A DNA stretch of 64,000 nucleotides from the NCBI RefSeq assembly GCF_958298935.1, contig NC_084924.1, positions 25,889,819-25,953,818 of the forward strand, in the 5' to 3' direction. Below, piece after piece: positions 30,901 through 41,820 of this stretch; positions within the stretch are counted from its first letter, which is position 1, and each line of letters begins with the position of its first letter. The notes below the pieces were generated by a model that was given only the letters and a program-made list of their open reading frames with translations, was not told the DNA's origin and did not search any database. Both the position numbers and the translations under genes were made by a program. Origin of the DNA: Phragmites australis (taxonomy: Eukaryota; Streptophyta; Magnoliopsida; Poales; Poaceae).

Positions 30901-31217
30901 CACTGGTTGGTGGGAGTCCTTGATCCATACTACCGTTTGGAAGGACCTAATACGTTTCCCCTTTTTTAAGACCTTTGTCGCCGTGTTTGTTCCAAATATG
31001 ACATCTCTTTTTGAATCCACATCTTAACAAGTGATCGTACACATTATCAGGTTTTGGAAACTTTTTTTTCATTCTTGCAATCACAACATGGACACCACAT
31101 TGCCGTTTTACCCCGACCTTCCATATCCGCTACCGCGGCACTCATGAAAGAATACGCATCACTCATGTACTCGTTACAAGTATGGTAATCAAGGTACATC
31201 GAGCTTCGGTCTAGCAT
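27933..31217 (-). pseudogene. TNP2-type CACTA transposase, multiply frameshifted
   Basis: Starting at ATG 31217-31215, the N terminus has the transposase zinc-finger-like block (WCPCCDCKN at about 31090). The conserved segments KFQKLVRDSKTLFYPGCKEKY and LQLKATHRWSNRSFKVLLYL (about 30660) follow. The TNP2 core is read in pieces: VMWYFPVIPHLKCLF (about 30370), STDDMNPFGNMNTSHS (about 30160), YNLPPWLCKKRK (about 30100) and DVYLRPLVDDLKVLWSEGVE (about 29990). The DUF4218-like region (29199-28760) contains IMIHLIAHLVKDI. The DUF4216-like C terminus (28591-27933) contains LDYLGFKVPLLRCHW and ends KKARKQRVQAI. There are many stops and frame changes, including a TAG near 30945. Intact proteins of this family excise and insert CACTA elements; this copy cannot. 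Confidence 0.88.
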
Positions 31218-31431
31218 CTATAAATTCAAAAAATATTCATTGTTAATAAAAATAACATAGTAGCTAGAATAAGTATAAAATTATAACTCAATTTAACTAA
31301 ATTAAGTGTATGCATGTATACTAGTGAGATTCAAGCTAACAATTAACATCCAAATATGATACATGTTAGCTATGGTGAAGCATACTAGCTAATTTCTACA
31401 TAGGCAAAGATAGGTCATAATCTCATTCTAG

Positions 31432-31634
31432 GATATGTGGTCCGAGTAGGTTTTTTTGCTCTTGTATGGTTCTAGAGAAAATTTTGGCAGCACCTCCCCG
31501 CTGTTCTACAAATACATGTCTCGACAATGGACCAAGATGGTGTGTATCTAGAGAACAACAGGGATCTATCACCGAAATTCTCTCTAGAACCACACAAGAG
31601 CACAGAAACCTACAACTCGGACCACATATCCTCG
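31432..31634. repeat. 203-bp imperfect foldback (hairpin)
   Basis: The left arm starts aggatatgtggtccgagtag and the right arm ends with its complement, ctcggaccacatatcct. Pairing continues inward through tgtatggttctagagaaaatt and its counterpart, to a small loop near 31530. It lies upstream of TNP2 inside element III. The matching position in element I (about 3385-3400) lacks it, so it is a separate insertion or a lost segment. Confidence 0.75.
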
Positions 31635-32159
31635 AACTGTCCAAAGTTCATGAACAATTCAGGAGCATCTTCTTATAAATATGACGAGTTATCAAGTCAT
31701 ATTTATAATCAAACACTCCCGAACGGGAGATGACGTAATAGGTTACACAACCTAAATTCATTATTGGGTTTTTCTTACAAATTTAGTTTTAACCATCATG
31801 AACTTGTTGTGCAATATGCATACATTAATGACAATAATATATAGGAGCAAGAGGAGGAAGAAAGGGGGATGCAAACCTTCAAAGGCCAAGGGGGACAATC
31901 CACATGTATCAAGATTTGTGAGAAGTAGCAAAATTGTTGATTCCAACTCAAACTCTAGAATCCACCATCCATATATGAGCAAGAGGAAGAGGAGAGGGTG
32001 GGGACAAACCTTCAAAGGCCAAGGTACAATCCCAATAATAAATCACCAAGATTTGATTAGTCCTCAACAAAATCACCAAAACAAATCACCCCTTTGCCAA
32101 GCAGCTGGCAAAAATACACTATCTGGTCGTGCTGCTTGATGCAGGAAATAACAGTAAAC

Positions 32160-33497
32160 ATCGCTCATTAGTGACGGGTGATAAGGACACCCGTCACTAA
32201 TGACTTTCATATTAGTGATGGGTACTAAGAAAACATTAGTGATAGGTGACAACTACGACCAGTCACTAATGACCTCTTTAGTGACATGTAATACTTTTAC
32301 TCATTAGTAATGTGCTTGAGTCCCAAAGGGCTTTACATGTTTCCTGGATGCATCCTGAAGCAACGTCAGAATTTGACAGCTGTCTTCACATTCAAGAACA
32401 CAGATATACATCCAGAAACTTCAATTTAACTCAAGTTGGTCATACAATATATTTATACATACATTATGTACTTATTCAAATATCCATACATCATTACATT
32501 TGAGCATTTGCCTGAGCACATAACCTAAGAGGCATGCAAACAGAGAGTACTTCAACAGATCACATTCAACAGAACATAACTAAACTTCGATCCCATTCAA
32601 CAGATCGCATTTAACAAACTAGAGTATTTATCAAATTAAACTAGAGTAATTAACCCTAACTATACAACAAATTAACCCTAGCTATTTCCAACTTCTCGCT
32701 ACGTGTGTGCAAAATACTTCTCGCCACGGCATCACAAAAGAACATCCCAAAATAACGTCATGCACCTAAATCAATAAAATGACCCTAACTAACGCATCTT
32801 GCATACCATTGTCATCGTTGGTCGTGCCTAAATCATTGATGTCTAGAAGTCATCGTCGAGGCCCATGTCATTATCGCCATTGTCGAAGTCTTCCCACGCG
32901 TCCCATCAGTCGTCGTCCTCCTTCTCTAGCTCCTCCTCCTCCTCCTCGTCCTCCTCTGCCTCCTCCTCCTCCTCCTCCTCCTCTCCCTCCTCCAAGCGCA
33001 GCCTCTTCAGAGCTGGCTCGTTGAGGAAGTGCTCCCAGTTAAGATCGGAGGCCTCCAATCCACTGGAGTTGGCGGACAACGCCCCATCGTTTGACAACTC
33101 CAGCGCCGCCTCTACCTCATTGTCAGATGAAGATGGCGTTGGAGGGGGTAAGCGGAGTCGACGGTGGTGAGGAGATCGTGGAGTGGCTAGAGATGGTGTT
33201 GATGGCGTTGGAGCGTCCATGGCTAGAGCGAGAGGGAGTAGAGTAAGTGAAGTGGTTGAGGGCACACAAGAGTTATAAGGATATATTCCATATTAGTAAC
33301 GGGTGACAACTACGACCCGTCACTAATGTATTTCAAATTAGTGATGGGTTTCTCACAACCAATCACTAATGAGGAGGCTACATTTAGTGATTTGTGCACT
33401 CTATACCCGTCACTAATGACTCCATCATTAGTGACGTGCTTTTAGGTGACCTGTCACTACTATCTTTAGTGACAGATCGTTCCCTCGCTGTCACTAA
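32160..33497 (-). mobile_element. CACTA element IV, main part (interrupted)
   Basis: Subterminal repeats occur at about 32163-32310 (3' side) and 33285-33497 (5' side), with an acidic ORF near the 5' side. The flank at 32325-32400 resembles 1115-1180 of element I. The 5' repeats are cut at 33497 by a 1.19-kb CACTA insertion and continue at 34685-34880. It would be a non-autonomous derivative of the same family as I-III. Confidence 0.6.
32906..33265 (-). CDS. Acidic ORF of CACTA element IV, 119 aa
   Basis: Ser/Thr/Pro-rich for about 60 residues, then a helix-like ALKRLRLEEG followed by an almost pure Glu/Asp tail encoded by triplet repeats. The frame stops at 32906. After the stop the acidic theme continues in sequence (DNGDNDMGLDDDF), suggesting that the stop is premature by mutation. 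No domain is recognised. Its position and composition parallel the ORF at 26983-27402. It is not a host gene: it lies between CACTA subterminal repeats. Confidence 0.4.
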   Translation of the reverse strand: MPSTTSLTLLPLALAMDAPTPSTPSLATPRSPHHRRLRLPPPTPSSSDNEVEAALELSNDGALSANSSGLEASDLNWEHFLNEPALKRLRLEEGEEEEEEEEAEEDEEEEEELEKEDDD

Positions 33498-34684
33498 CAC
33501 TACTATAGAACATGCAATAAGTAGTGTCTTACCAGTGTCAGTTGTGTTGGAATCGGAACTGAAAAGGTATAAGTGCTAGTTCTTAATCTCCTATGCGTAA
33601 ATAATGATTAAACTGCTAAGAACTGGCACTGAAACCAACTATCAGTGTTGGTTCGTGGCTAGAACCGGCACTGATACACATCAGTGCCGGTTCCAACCAC
33701 GAACCGGCATTGATAGCTTTTCAGTGCCGGTTCTAGAACCAACCAGCAGTAAAGGCGACCAGACTCGATTCTTTTCATCGATCTAATTTTAGCTCAGGAT
33801 CAAGTCCGGCACTCCGGCTCCGCTTGGCCTTATCTATTCCCCCACAACAGTCCAACCTTATCTCTTCCCCTACCTCCTTCCCACCGCCAGTCCAACCTGG
33901 GCGCCAGACTCCTCCCCAATGGCCACTGCCCCTCCCTAGCCCGCAATCTCTCCCTCTCTCTCATCTAGTCTATCTCTCGTAGGCCTGCTCTACATGCGCA
34001 ATTGCGGTCGCCTAGCTGCATGGGTCCAGGAGCTCGAGGCCTCGCTGGCGGCTGCCACGGAGAAGGTTAGCCGAGTGCCGCAGAAGGGTCCACGCTCAGC
34101 AGGTGAGGTCGGCCCTGCCATGCAGCAAGTTGTCCCACGTTTAAACTCGCATATTTCCTCATTTAGCCATCCCATCTCATGCTGCTGAATCTTGATTCTT
34201 ATTTGTAGTCGTTCAGGAGGGCACTAAGTGAGGAGGAGACCTACTCTGACGAGGCCCGTGCGAGGTTCCGGCATGTTGCCCTACGGCCCCCTCTCCTCGT
34301 AGATCTGAGCTATTGGTATTGATGGCATCGTAACCTGTATGATTGATTGTAAGATGTGTTTGTATGATCGGTGTTCATTGTGATGTGTTTGTATGATTGA
34401 TTTGATTGTGAGATGTGTTTGTATGATGAGATGATTCGATTTGTGCATGTGACGATGGTGGTGGCGACAGGAGCACAACGGCGGTGGCGGCGGCAGAAGC
34501 GGCAGCCGAGCCGGCACGTTCGAGTCGGCTCGTTTATTTTTTTGGCTCGGGAAACCTTTTTAGTGCCGGTTGGAGGCACGAACCGGCACTGGAAAGAACT
34601 TTCAGTGCCGAGTAAAGAGTACCGATTGAAAAACCGACAGTGAAGTTATTTTTTACCGGCACTGATCTACCTTTTTTAGTAGTG
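33498..34684. mobile_element. Non-autonomous CACTA element, 1187 bp, TSD TAA
   Basis: It begins CACTACTATAGAA and ends ttttttAGTAGTG, i.e. CACTACTAAAAAAGG on the other strand. It is flanked by the 3-bp duplication taa (33495-33497 and 34685-34687), the length expected for CACTA. Subterminal repeats are permutations of cagtgccggtt / aaccggcactg, a different family from elements I-IV. The interior (33780-34320) is GC-rich and exon-like, with a short frame 33994-34188 (+) containing WVQELEASLAAATEKVS. It may be a captured host gene fragment. It interrupts the repeats of element IV. Confidence 0.85.
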
Positions 34685-34880
34685 TAATAAGGGTCATTAG
34701 TGAAAGGTCTTAGCTGGGTCCTAACTCGGACCACATATTAGTGACGGGTCATCACTGAACTCATTACTAATAGTGCATTTTTTTTTGCGACGATACTAAT
34801 AGTGCATTAATGACGTATACCGAGGAGCTTTCACTAATAACATGTCTTATTTGATGATTTCTTACTTAGTGTGATAGCAT
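34685..34880 (-). mobile_element. CACTA element IV, remaining 5' end
   Basis: cattagtgaaagg, attagtgacgggtca and attaatgacg repeats continue those before 33498. The sequence may end at ttacttagtg (about 34865-34874), whose complement would be a CACTAAGTAA terminus, but I could not match it at the other end. Confidence 0.5.
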
Positions 34881-36410
34881 TGTATGCGTCATTGAGTGAA
34901 GGTAACACTCAACTCAAGTGAGCTTGAGGAATGTTGGAGAGCTAAAGAAGGGCAAAATCTTTAGAGCTGGACCGCTGAAATATGGCTTATGAGACATGCT
35001 ATTTCTAGCGTGATGAAATTTGAGGTACAACCTTGTTTGCATTAATTTTCTATGGTAACAAGTTTTGGGAATTAGGATCTCAGTGTTCAGTACATGTAAG
35101 CGTCGGGATCGATGCAATGTTTCGAACGAAGTGATCTTTGAACAAAGCATAAAATTGAGGCTCGGCCAAGATAGGCGATTGAAACCAGCAAAATTTTGCT
35201 GCAAATATAAAAAAGGAATTGTGAATAACTTTTTGGGCCAATACTGGCCTGTTCGTCTCCAAGCTCTTATTAAGGCCTGTCTTATTTCAGCCCTTCAAAC
35301 GGCCCAATATTTTGTTATGCCCAAAACTAAATATAACGGGTATCCATTTATGTTTCAACTTTCATGTTCCTCTAAACAAAATATTTCATCTGGGAAGTGA
35401 GCTATGCCCCGGGTAGTGAGCTAGGTTGGTAGAATCCACCGGCCCCGTGTTCGATCCTGGATTAGAAAAGGATTTTTCTTATATTTTTGTGGAGGCTTGG
35501 TATGGCGGTTTATCCATAGGATTAGTGGTGGGATGGTTAATAATACACATGTGCGTGCAAGTTCCCCACGCTCCAATGAACTTCGAGCGCAGTGGACGTG
35601 CATGCGAATATGTGCGTTTGGTCGTGTCCATCTACGTGGGTTCTGTGCATCTACCCTTAATCCATCCAAAATTATTGCTTATCGTGAGTTGGGAGAGTGA
35701 GGTGTGCATGTGTCACGATAAGCAAGTTTTGGTGTGCGAGAGGTGTTCATGTTTGATTCCAAACTTGCTTAGCGTGGAAGCCATATTATATAAGCTGTTG
35801 AATTCCTAAAGGAAAAAAGACAAGAAGTCCTTCTATTTAGTATGGGCTACATTATCTACTCCTACTACTTTAGGTTCGAGCTGTGTTGTAGAGTTCGATA
35901 GAGAGGTTCTAACCGTCAATAACGTTATTCAACAACACCTCACTCCACCGCTGTCGCTGTCAACTACGTCTACTTTGTTGTCGTTAGCTTTGCCGGCGTC
36001 TACATGTTGTAAGCAGGATCAAATCGTCTGTCTGATTCCGATCTACACGGCATCGAGATACTTCCTACGTCACACCTCGATCTACCTGCACGCCTTATGA
36101 TATGTTGATCATTGTGTCTTCTAGATCGTTGTACTCGGCATGAATGCTAGGGTTTTTCTTTTGCCTTAGTTCTTATTGTACATGTAGTACACACATGCAC
36201 GTACACAAACAGTATGTACATGCACGCACACGTACACAGTGGGCTCACAACCACCACCGGCGAACTCACCGCTGCCAACATTGAAGCTAATGTAGGGATG
36301 AAAGCCATATAGGAATATCCCGTCCCGTCCTATCCCATCCTATGACTATTTTTCTGCTTTTTTCTAATCATTTTTCTTTTCTCAGCTCTTACTCGGGAAT
36401 AAGATGATGA
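34881..36410. other. Unassigned region with a possible SINE head
   Basis: I see no supported gene. Short open frames (for example 35065-35400 +) have no recognisable content. It contains the tRNA-like segment at 35411-35465, and at 35880-36130 a stretch with repeated cgtctac/ccgatctac words that may be an LTR fragment. No terminal repeats were found. Confidence 0.4.
35411..35465 (+). repeat. tRNA-like head, possible SINE
   Basis: TGAGCTAGGTTGG (35417-35429) resembles a Pol III A box and TGTTCGATCCTGG (35448-35460) a B box, spaced about 30 bp as in tRNA genes. The intervening sequence does not fold into a full tRNA, and T-rich DNA follows at once. It fits a tRNA-derived SINE, but I could not define its 3' end or target duplication. 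Confidence 0.35.
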
Positions 36411-37510
36411 CACTACTAAAAAGGCAGATCAATGCAGGTTGAAAAATAGCTTTATTATTGGTTTTTCAACTAGCACTATTTACTTGACAGTGATAGTCGG
36501 TTACCATTAGTGCCGATTGACCACGCGGTAGTGTTGTCATTTTCAAATAATAAAAAAGGGAGAAAATTGGCGCCAGAGCCACTCCAGCTTCCACTTAATC
36601 CATATTCAGTGTAAAAGTTGATTCAACATTAGCTAAAATGATAGAATCCAAAATAACAAAAAATGATTTAACATCACACAAACTGATAGAATTACACAAG
36701 AGAATCGATTCAACATCACATAAATTTATTCTACCCCTGGACTCAATTCAACATCACACAAAGAACGAGCCCCTCCATGGATCACATAAAGAACGAGCCC
36801 CTCCATTGGCAAGCTCTAGGCGTTGAGCTCCTCTCTGGATCTATAGGAGCAGGATAGCCGAACTGTCCCCCTCCTCCTTTCCTCGTCGGAGTGCACCACG
36901 AGTGAGTGAGCCCGTCCACGGATCTGCTAGCATCGCTTGCCGCTTACATGGATCTCACTCGCCCGCACCGCTGCAACGCCAACCCGCCACCGTGGCCTCC
37001 GCGCGCTCCGCGCGCAACCACACCGCCACCGCAGTACACGTGTGCCAGCGCCAAAAGAGCTGCCCCGTGTGCGGGATCTGCGTCGAGATGCATCTTCTGG
37101 TGAGAGAGAGGAAGAATTTAGGGACCGAGGATGAGAGAAAGGAGAGATTAAGAGAGAGGTACAGGGTGGGAGAGATAGAGCGATAGAGGGGCGAACTGGG
37201 ACTTAGATTTTTAGGTGGGGGCAGAGCGGACGCGAGGGGTGGTCAAAAGGTTGTGAGAAATAGTCTAAATAGAAATTTTGGGTCCGCATCATCAAAGTTA
37301 GTTCTAGCCACAAACCGCCACTGATACCGATTATCAGTGGCAGTTCGTGTTATAAACTGGCACTGATAGTCAGTATCAGTATCGGTTTTTAGTGGTTGTA
37401 TTATGGTTCAGGCATGGGAGTTTAAGAATCTGCAGTGATATATTTTCACTATCGGTTCTTGCATAACTGGTAGTGATGAGCTGCTATTTATAGTCGGTTC
37501 TATAGTAGTG
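36411..37510. mobile_element. Non-autonomous CACTA element, 1100 bp, TSD TGA
   Basis: It starts CACTACTAAAAAGGCAGATCA and ends TATAGTAGTG, flanked by tga on both sides (36408-36410 and 37511-37513). Its left end matches the right end of the element at 33498-34684 (CACTACTAAAAAAGGTAGATCA on the minus strand). Its right end matches that element's left end (CACTACTATAGAAC). The two are therefore the same family in opposite orientation. The interior differs: a GC-rich segment (36830-37190) with a 94-codon frame at 36902 (+). That segment may be captured host sequence. Confidence 0.85.
36902..37186 (+). CDS. Small ORF inside CACTA element, possible captured gene fragment (94 aa)
   Basis: GC-rich in its first half, unlike the flanking transposon ends. 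It encodes a Cys-containing stretch (CPVCGICVE) and then a charged helix rich in Arg and Glu. No domain is recognised, and two other frames overlap it. It may be an exon fragment carried by the transposon or chance. Confidence 0.2.
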   Translation: MSEPVHGSASIACRLHGSHSPAPLQRQPATVASARSARNHTATAVHVCQRQKSCPVCGICVEMHLLVRERKNLGTEDERKERLRERYRVGEIER

Positions 37511-37645
37511 TGATGTCCGGAAACGGGACCGAAAACGGTTGAGGCTTCATCCTGCCTATTTTGTCAAAATCCTGTTTTTAGCCACATGACATGGATGAAC
37601 GTCGCGTTCAGCCGGGCAGTGTTCTCAACCGAGGTACGGGTGGGG

Positions 37646-39193
37646 CACTACTACAAAAACTATTTTCAGATGTGGGTGGTAACCCAGTTTTATAGACGTT
37701 TAGTGTGATTAAATGCATGTAGAAATGAATGATTTCCACATACGTAAAAAAGACCGTCTATGAAAACCTATTACCACAGGTGATCTTCTTAAGGAATCAT
37801 CTGTGGAAATAAGGAACCGCATTTAAAAATAGGTTCCCACTATGATAATTGGTCCTTGAATCAATATTTTTTGGTTCGAAAAAACGAATTTTTTTGACCG
37901 GCCATTCACAAGTCACGTGTTTTTCACACAAAATATGAGCGCGTGCAGTTCTTGTCACTCAAACTCGAAACCTCTTAGCTCATGCGAACTCTCATCACCA
38001 TCCCACCACAGAATTACTACTGATCGTAATAGCATATGCATTCCTTTTGATATCTTATATCTAAAACTTCAAATTATTATTTAGGCATCTAAATAATTTT
38101 AAATAAAAAAAATTCAACTATAAAGTTGTAGATCTTGTCGAAAGCTATAATTTTCATATAAAGTTTATCCTGGTCTGACTTCGTATGAAAAAAGTTATGA
38201 ATTTTTTAAGATAAATTATCATCCAATACCACATAATGTTCACATAAGCAATCACATGTAGAAATAAAAGGTCATTTTCAAAAATTGTTCACATAAGCAG
38301 CTACCTCTGAAAATGGATGACAACTTATCTTAAAAAATTCATATATTTTTCACACGAACTCTGATGGGGACAAACTTTATACGAAAATTGTAGCTCTCGA
38401 TGAGATATATAAATTTATAGTAGAAATATTTTTCATTTGAAGTCGTTTATATATTGGAATAATCATTTGAAATTTTAGACATAAGATATTGATAAAAAAG
38501 AATGCATATGTTATTATTATCACTAGTATTTCTCTCAGCCAAGTCTTGTTATTAATAGTGAATGTATTTGATTTTTTTCTTGTTGATCTAGTTCGAGATG
38601 TTATAGTTGGTAGTATTCTTTTTCTTCTTCTTATTCTTGAGTTCATTTGTATTAATAGGACTTGTGATAATAATAGCATAAGAAATTTATGTGTGAAAAT
38701 TCAACTGATTATTTGGACACCTAAATGATTATAAATAAAAAAAGTTTTCAAATATGAAGTTATAGATCTTATCGAGGGCTATAATTTCCATATAAAGTTT
38801 GTCCTCATTCGAATTTATATGAAAAAGTTATGAAATTTTTAATATAACATGTCATCTATTTTTAGAGACGTTTTTTTATGTGAACCGTCTCTAAAAATGG
38901 TACTCTATTTTTACAAGCGGTTTACATAACAAATCATCTCTGAAAATGATCATTATCACATACAATTCTTTATGTGAACCACATGTGTTAATCATTTAAT
39001 TTTCAGAGACGGTTCATATAAGGAACCGTCTCTATTATTTTTATAAACGATTCTTTACATGAATATCTTGTGAAAATGATCTTTATATAAGTGTTTTCTT
39101 ACATCATCCGTCTTTAAAAAATTCAGACGATTTGCTATACGATCTGTTTATAAAAAGATATCTTATATACTTAAAAAAATAGTTGTAGTAGTA
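37646..39193. mobile_element. CACTA-like non-autonomous element with internal foldback
   Basis: The left end, CACTACTACAAAAACTATTTT, corresponds to the inverted right end aaatagttgtagtagta (39177-39193), whose last base is A instead of G. Subterminal repeats are variants of agacggtt / aaccgtct (38860-39140) and related words at 37660-37850. There is no ORF of note. The 3-bp flanks do not match, so the right end may be mutated. The centre is a long AT-rich inverted repeat. Confidence 0.65.
38030..38510. repeat. Large AT-rich inverted repeat (arms about 200 bp)
   Basis: The left arm about 38030-38235 (catatgcattc ... gttgtagatcttgtcgaaagc ... ttttttaagataa) pairs with the right arm about 38310-38510 (ttatcttaaaaaa ... 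gtagctctcgatgag ... gaatgcatatg). A third, direct copy of the inner part lies at 38745-38850. A transcript would form a long imperfect hairpin. Confidence 0.65.
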
Positions 39194-41820
39194 GTAGGCT
39201 TACCGGTGCCCTCCCGGAGGCACCTGCGCAGGGTTCACGTGCCGCGTGCGCATCCGACACACGAGCCCGTACTGCGGCGGCTTCGTGGTGGCCGCTGCGA
39301 CGTGTGGTGGCTGGACGCCGGCGGCTGCTACCTCTGGTGGCTTGACCTCCAGGCCGCGCACCCTCGGTGACCTCCGTAACCAACCAACCAACCTGAAAAC
39401 AAAAAATACGCGGCCTGGTACGGAGACATATTTGATGGAGCGAATCAAACAATGCATTTCTACTGATCTGCGATACGATTCGGTGTTCTACTGCTTAGCT
39501 TGGTCGGGCTTAATTAAGCATGTCCTGGCCAGATTAAGTATGCCTAAGAGATAGATTAGTGATTGAAGTGTAAGAAGAAATTGAGCGAGTGATTCTGTTA
39601 TGGATGTGCAAGCTCCAGTCGCCAGCACGAAAGAATGATGCCCTTCCCTTTCTATTTTTCAAGTTTTACTAAAAAATGATTCTCCCACAAATGTATGGAA
39701 ATTCTCCTTTGTTTATGGAGGCGTATAAATAAATAATCGCTTGTAACTTAATTAATTCAAGCAACAAGGTATCCGTTATTTTTATTTTAATATTTTAAGT
39801 CATGAACTTATGGTTATGAGGTTTGGTTTTTCTAATTTTAATCACTATATTTTAATATGATATCGATATATTTTCATTTGGTTTGGTTCCTTTTCGTAAA
39901 ACCATCAATCCCGTGTTCGTTTTTGTTTCCGGCTTCTTTTTTTCTCCATATTTCCCATTTTTATTTTCATCCGGTTGAAAAAATGTGAAAGTGAAAATCC
40001 TTAGAGTTTTTTTTGACAGTTTCCGTCCATTTTCATCTCTAAACTAATGGTGTCGCCCTGCACAAAACACGAAGGCACAAACACCAACAAATACAGGAAA
40101 AAACCACCGACATCATTGCCGAAGGCCATCCCAAGGATGTCGTTGGAGCCTATAGTCGTCGTCGTCGTCCTGATCGTCATTGTCGACCTCCTCCACATCT
40201 GTGAGCAGTCAAATCAGCCAAAGGGTGACTCATCGTTGCCATCTTCCTCAAATCCAGCCATCATGTCCTACTCTGCTCTGGTGACTACCGCATCGGCCGC
40301 CCCTTTCACTCCGCATCGGTAGATACGCCGTTGTGATGTACTTCGCTCAAACGCGCAAGCCAACAGCCTCGTTGTTTCTCTGCACCGCCGCTAGTAGCGG
40401 CACCACCCCCGATTAGGACAGATCCCATCGGATCTGCAGCTTCCCACGCGCCACCCGTGCCTCTAACGTCATCGCTCGTCAACACCGATGCCACCTCATT
40501 TTGATGCGGGCCAAGACTCCTTGGGTCATCACGCCCTTCCCTTCTTCTTTGGCTCACACACTGCAAGTCACCATCTCCTCCTCCCTTGCGCGAGAGCACC
40601 TGCGTGCCATCGCAGCTCCCTCATCCTCACGCGCTTGATAGCACGAGTCGTCGTGCCACCATGTAGGATTTGTGACGTCCTAAGAGGTAGAATGAATTAT
40701 GATACTTAGAAACTAATCGGCTCCAAAACCTTTATAAGATAAATCTATATCAATTTCTATCTAAATGCGCTCTAGGTTTATCTATTGTGTCTACTCTACC
40801 ATTCAAAAGAGATTGCAACCTATCTAGGAAAGTAAATTGCATGTGAGTAAATATGGAAATGTAAATAAGGTTGAGAGAGTAAACTCGGTACAAGAGATTT
40901 TATCATGTGGTATCGATGGTATGAATACCACTCCTAGTCCATGTTAGAGCTCCATCAAAGATATACTCCTGGTCGCCAAGACTCTTCCGGTCATGGCTCT
41001 TGAGCACCAAGTCACAAAGGCGAGGCTCACACCAAGCCTCTCTTCCGGTCACTTTCCACCGTCTTCACTTCGGAGCTTGAGCCATTAAGACAATAGTTTC
41101 TGTGTCCACGTACAAGCTTCTTGTTGCTGCTCCATACCAAGTTGGAGGGTCAATAAGCATGAGCCATTAAGGCTCACCAAGACTTCAAGTTGCCTACGTA
41201 CCTCTAGGTACACTGTAGGATCACTACTTGGTCCACTCTCTAGGCAATAACACCTAGCAACAACTCTCTCTAGGCCTATAAACACTAATCACTCACTAAT
41301 CTTGTGCTTAATCGTCTTGGATGATCATCAGACCACCTGGTATGTACAACTTCTCACACCTCTGAAAACCTTTTGGAAAAATCCTCCGATGAAGCCTCCA
41401 GTGTGCATTCCTTCTAAGCACCGTTTCATCTGGCATTTGGACTTCTTCTGTCACTGCAAAACACCTCCTGAAAAATGCTCCGGCGTGTACAATCTTTGAA
41501 CATCGGACCATCCGATGAGATCTTCACTTTTCTTCTCTAAGTGAAACACTCTGATGTGTACACTTCACTAAGCACCAAACCATCCGGTGAGTTCTTCTTT
41601 CTAAGCACCAGACCATCCGGTGAGTAGATTTTCTTCTGAACTCGTCCAATCAACCATTCTTGAGTTTGGCTTCGGTGGCTTCTTCATATATTGCATCCAT
41701 GAGACCTACTAAGGCATATACTTGACAAATATATTAGTCACATTGATTATGTTATCATCAATCACCAAAATCACATACATACCCTAAGAGGGTTATGTTC
41801 GCTATAAAAGGGAATATGTC
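39194..41820. other. Intergenic region, no supported gene
   Basis: Short frames on both strands (for example 39246-39554 + and 40306-40599 -) look like chance openings in GC-richer DNA. At 41500-41640 the partial palindrome ccatccggtg recurs several times. There are no LTR or terminal repeats. Confidence 0.4.
41495..41640. repeat. Dispersed palindromic motif caccgga(c)catccggtg-like
   Basis: Variants such as atcggaccatccgatgag, caaaccatccggtgag and caccagaccatccggtgag occur three to four times with 45-60 bp spacing. Similar weaker words occur upstream (41380-41480). It resembles common dispersed repeats of panicoid grasses. Confidence 0.45.

Larger units (their letters stand above)
27601..32150 (-). 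mobile_element. CACTA element III carrying the TNP2 transposase pseudogene
   Basis: The TNP2 pseudogene occupies 27933-31217. Upstream sequence at 31640-31830 is the same as 3390-3600 in element I. Two imperfect copies of an approximately 55-bp purine-rich unit (gcaaaccttcaaaggccaag, about 31850-31905 and 31982-32030) follow. The termini are not resolved. The 3' end is somewhere in the AT-rich stretch 27600-27930 and the 5' end near the repeats at 32160. Confidence 0.6.

Noticed and set aside
31466..31678. Plus and minus ORFs with similar peptides at 31423-31678
   Set aside because: They are the two arms of the foldback read on opposite strands.
35411..35465. Functional tRNA gene
   Set aside because: Box motifs are present, but I could not form acceptor and anticodon stems. 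It is listed only as a possible SINE head.
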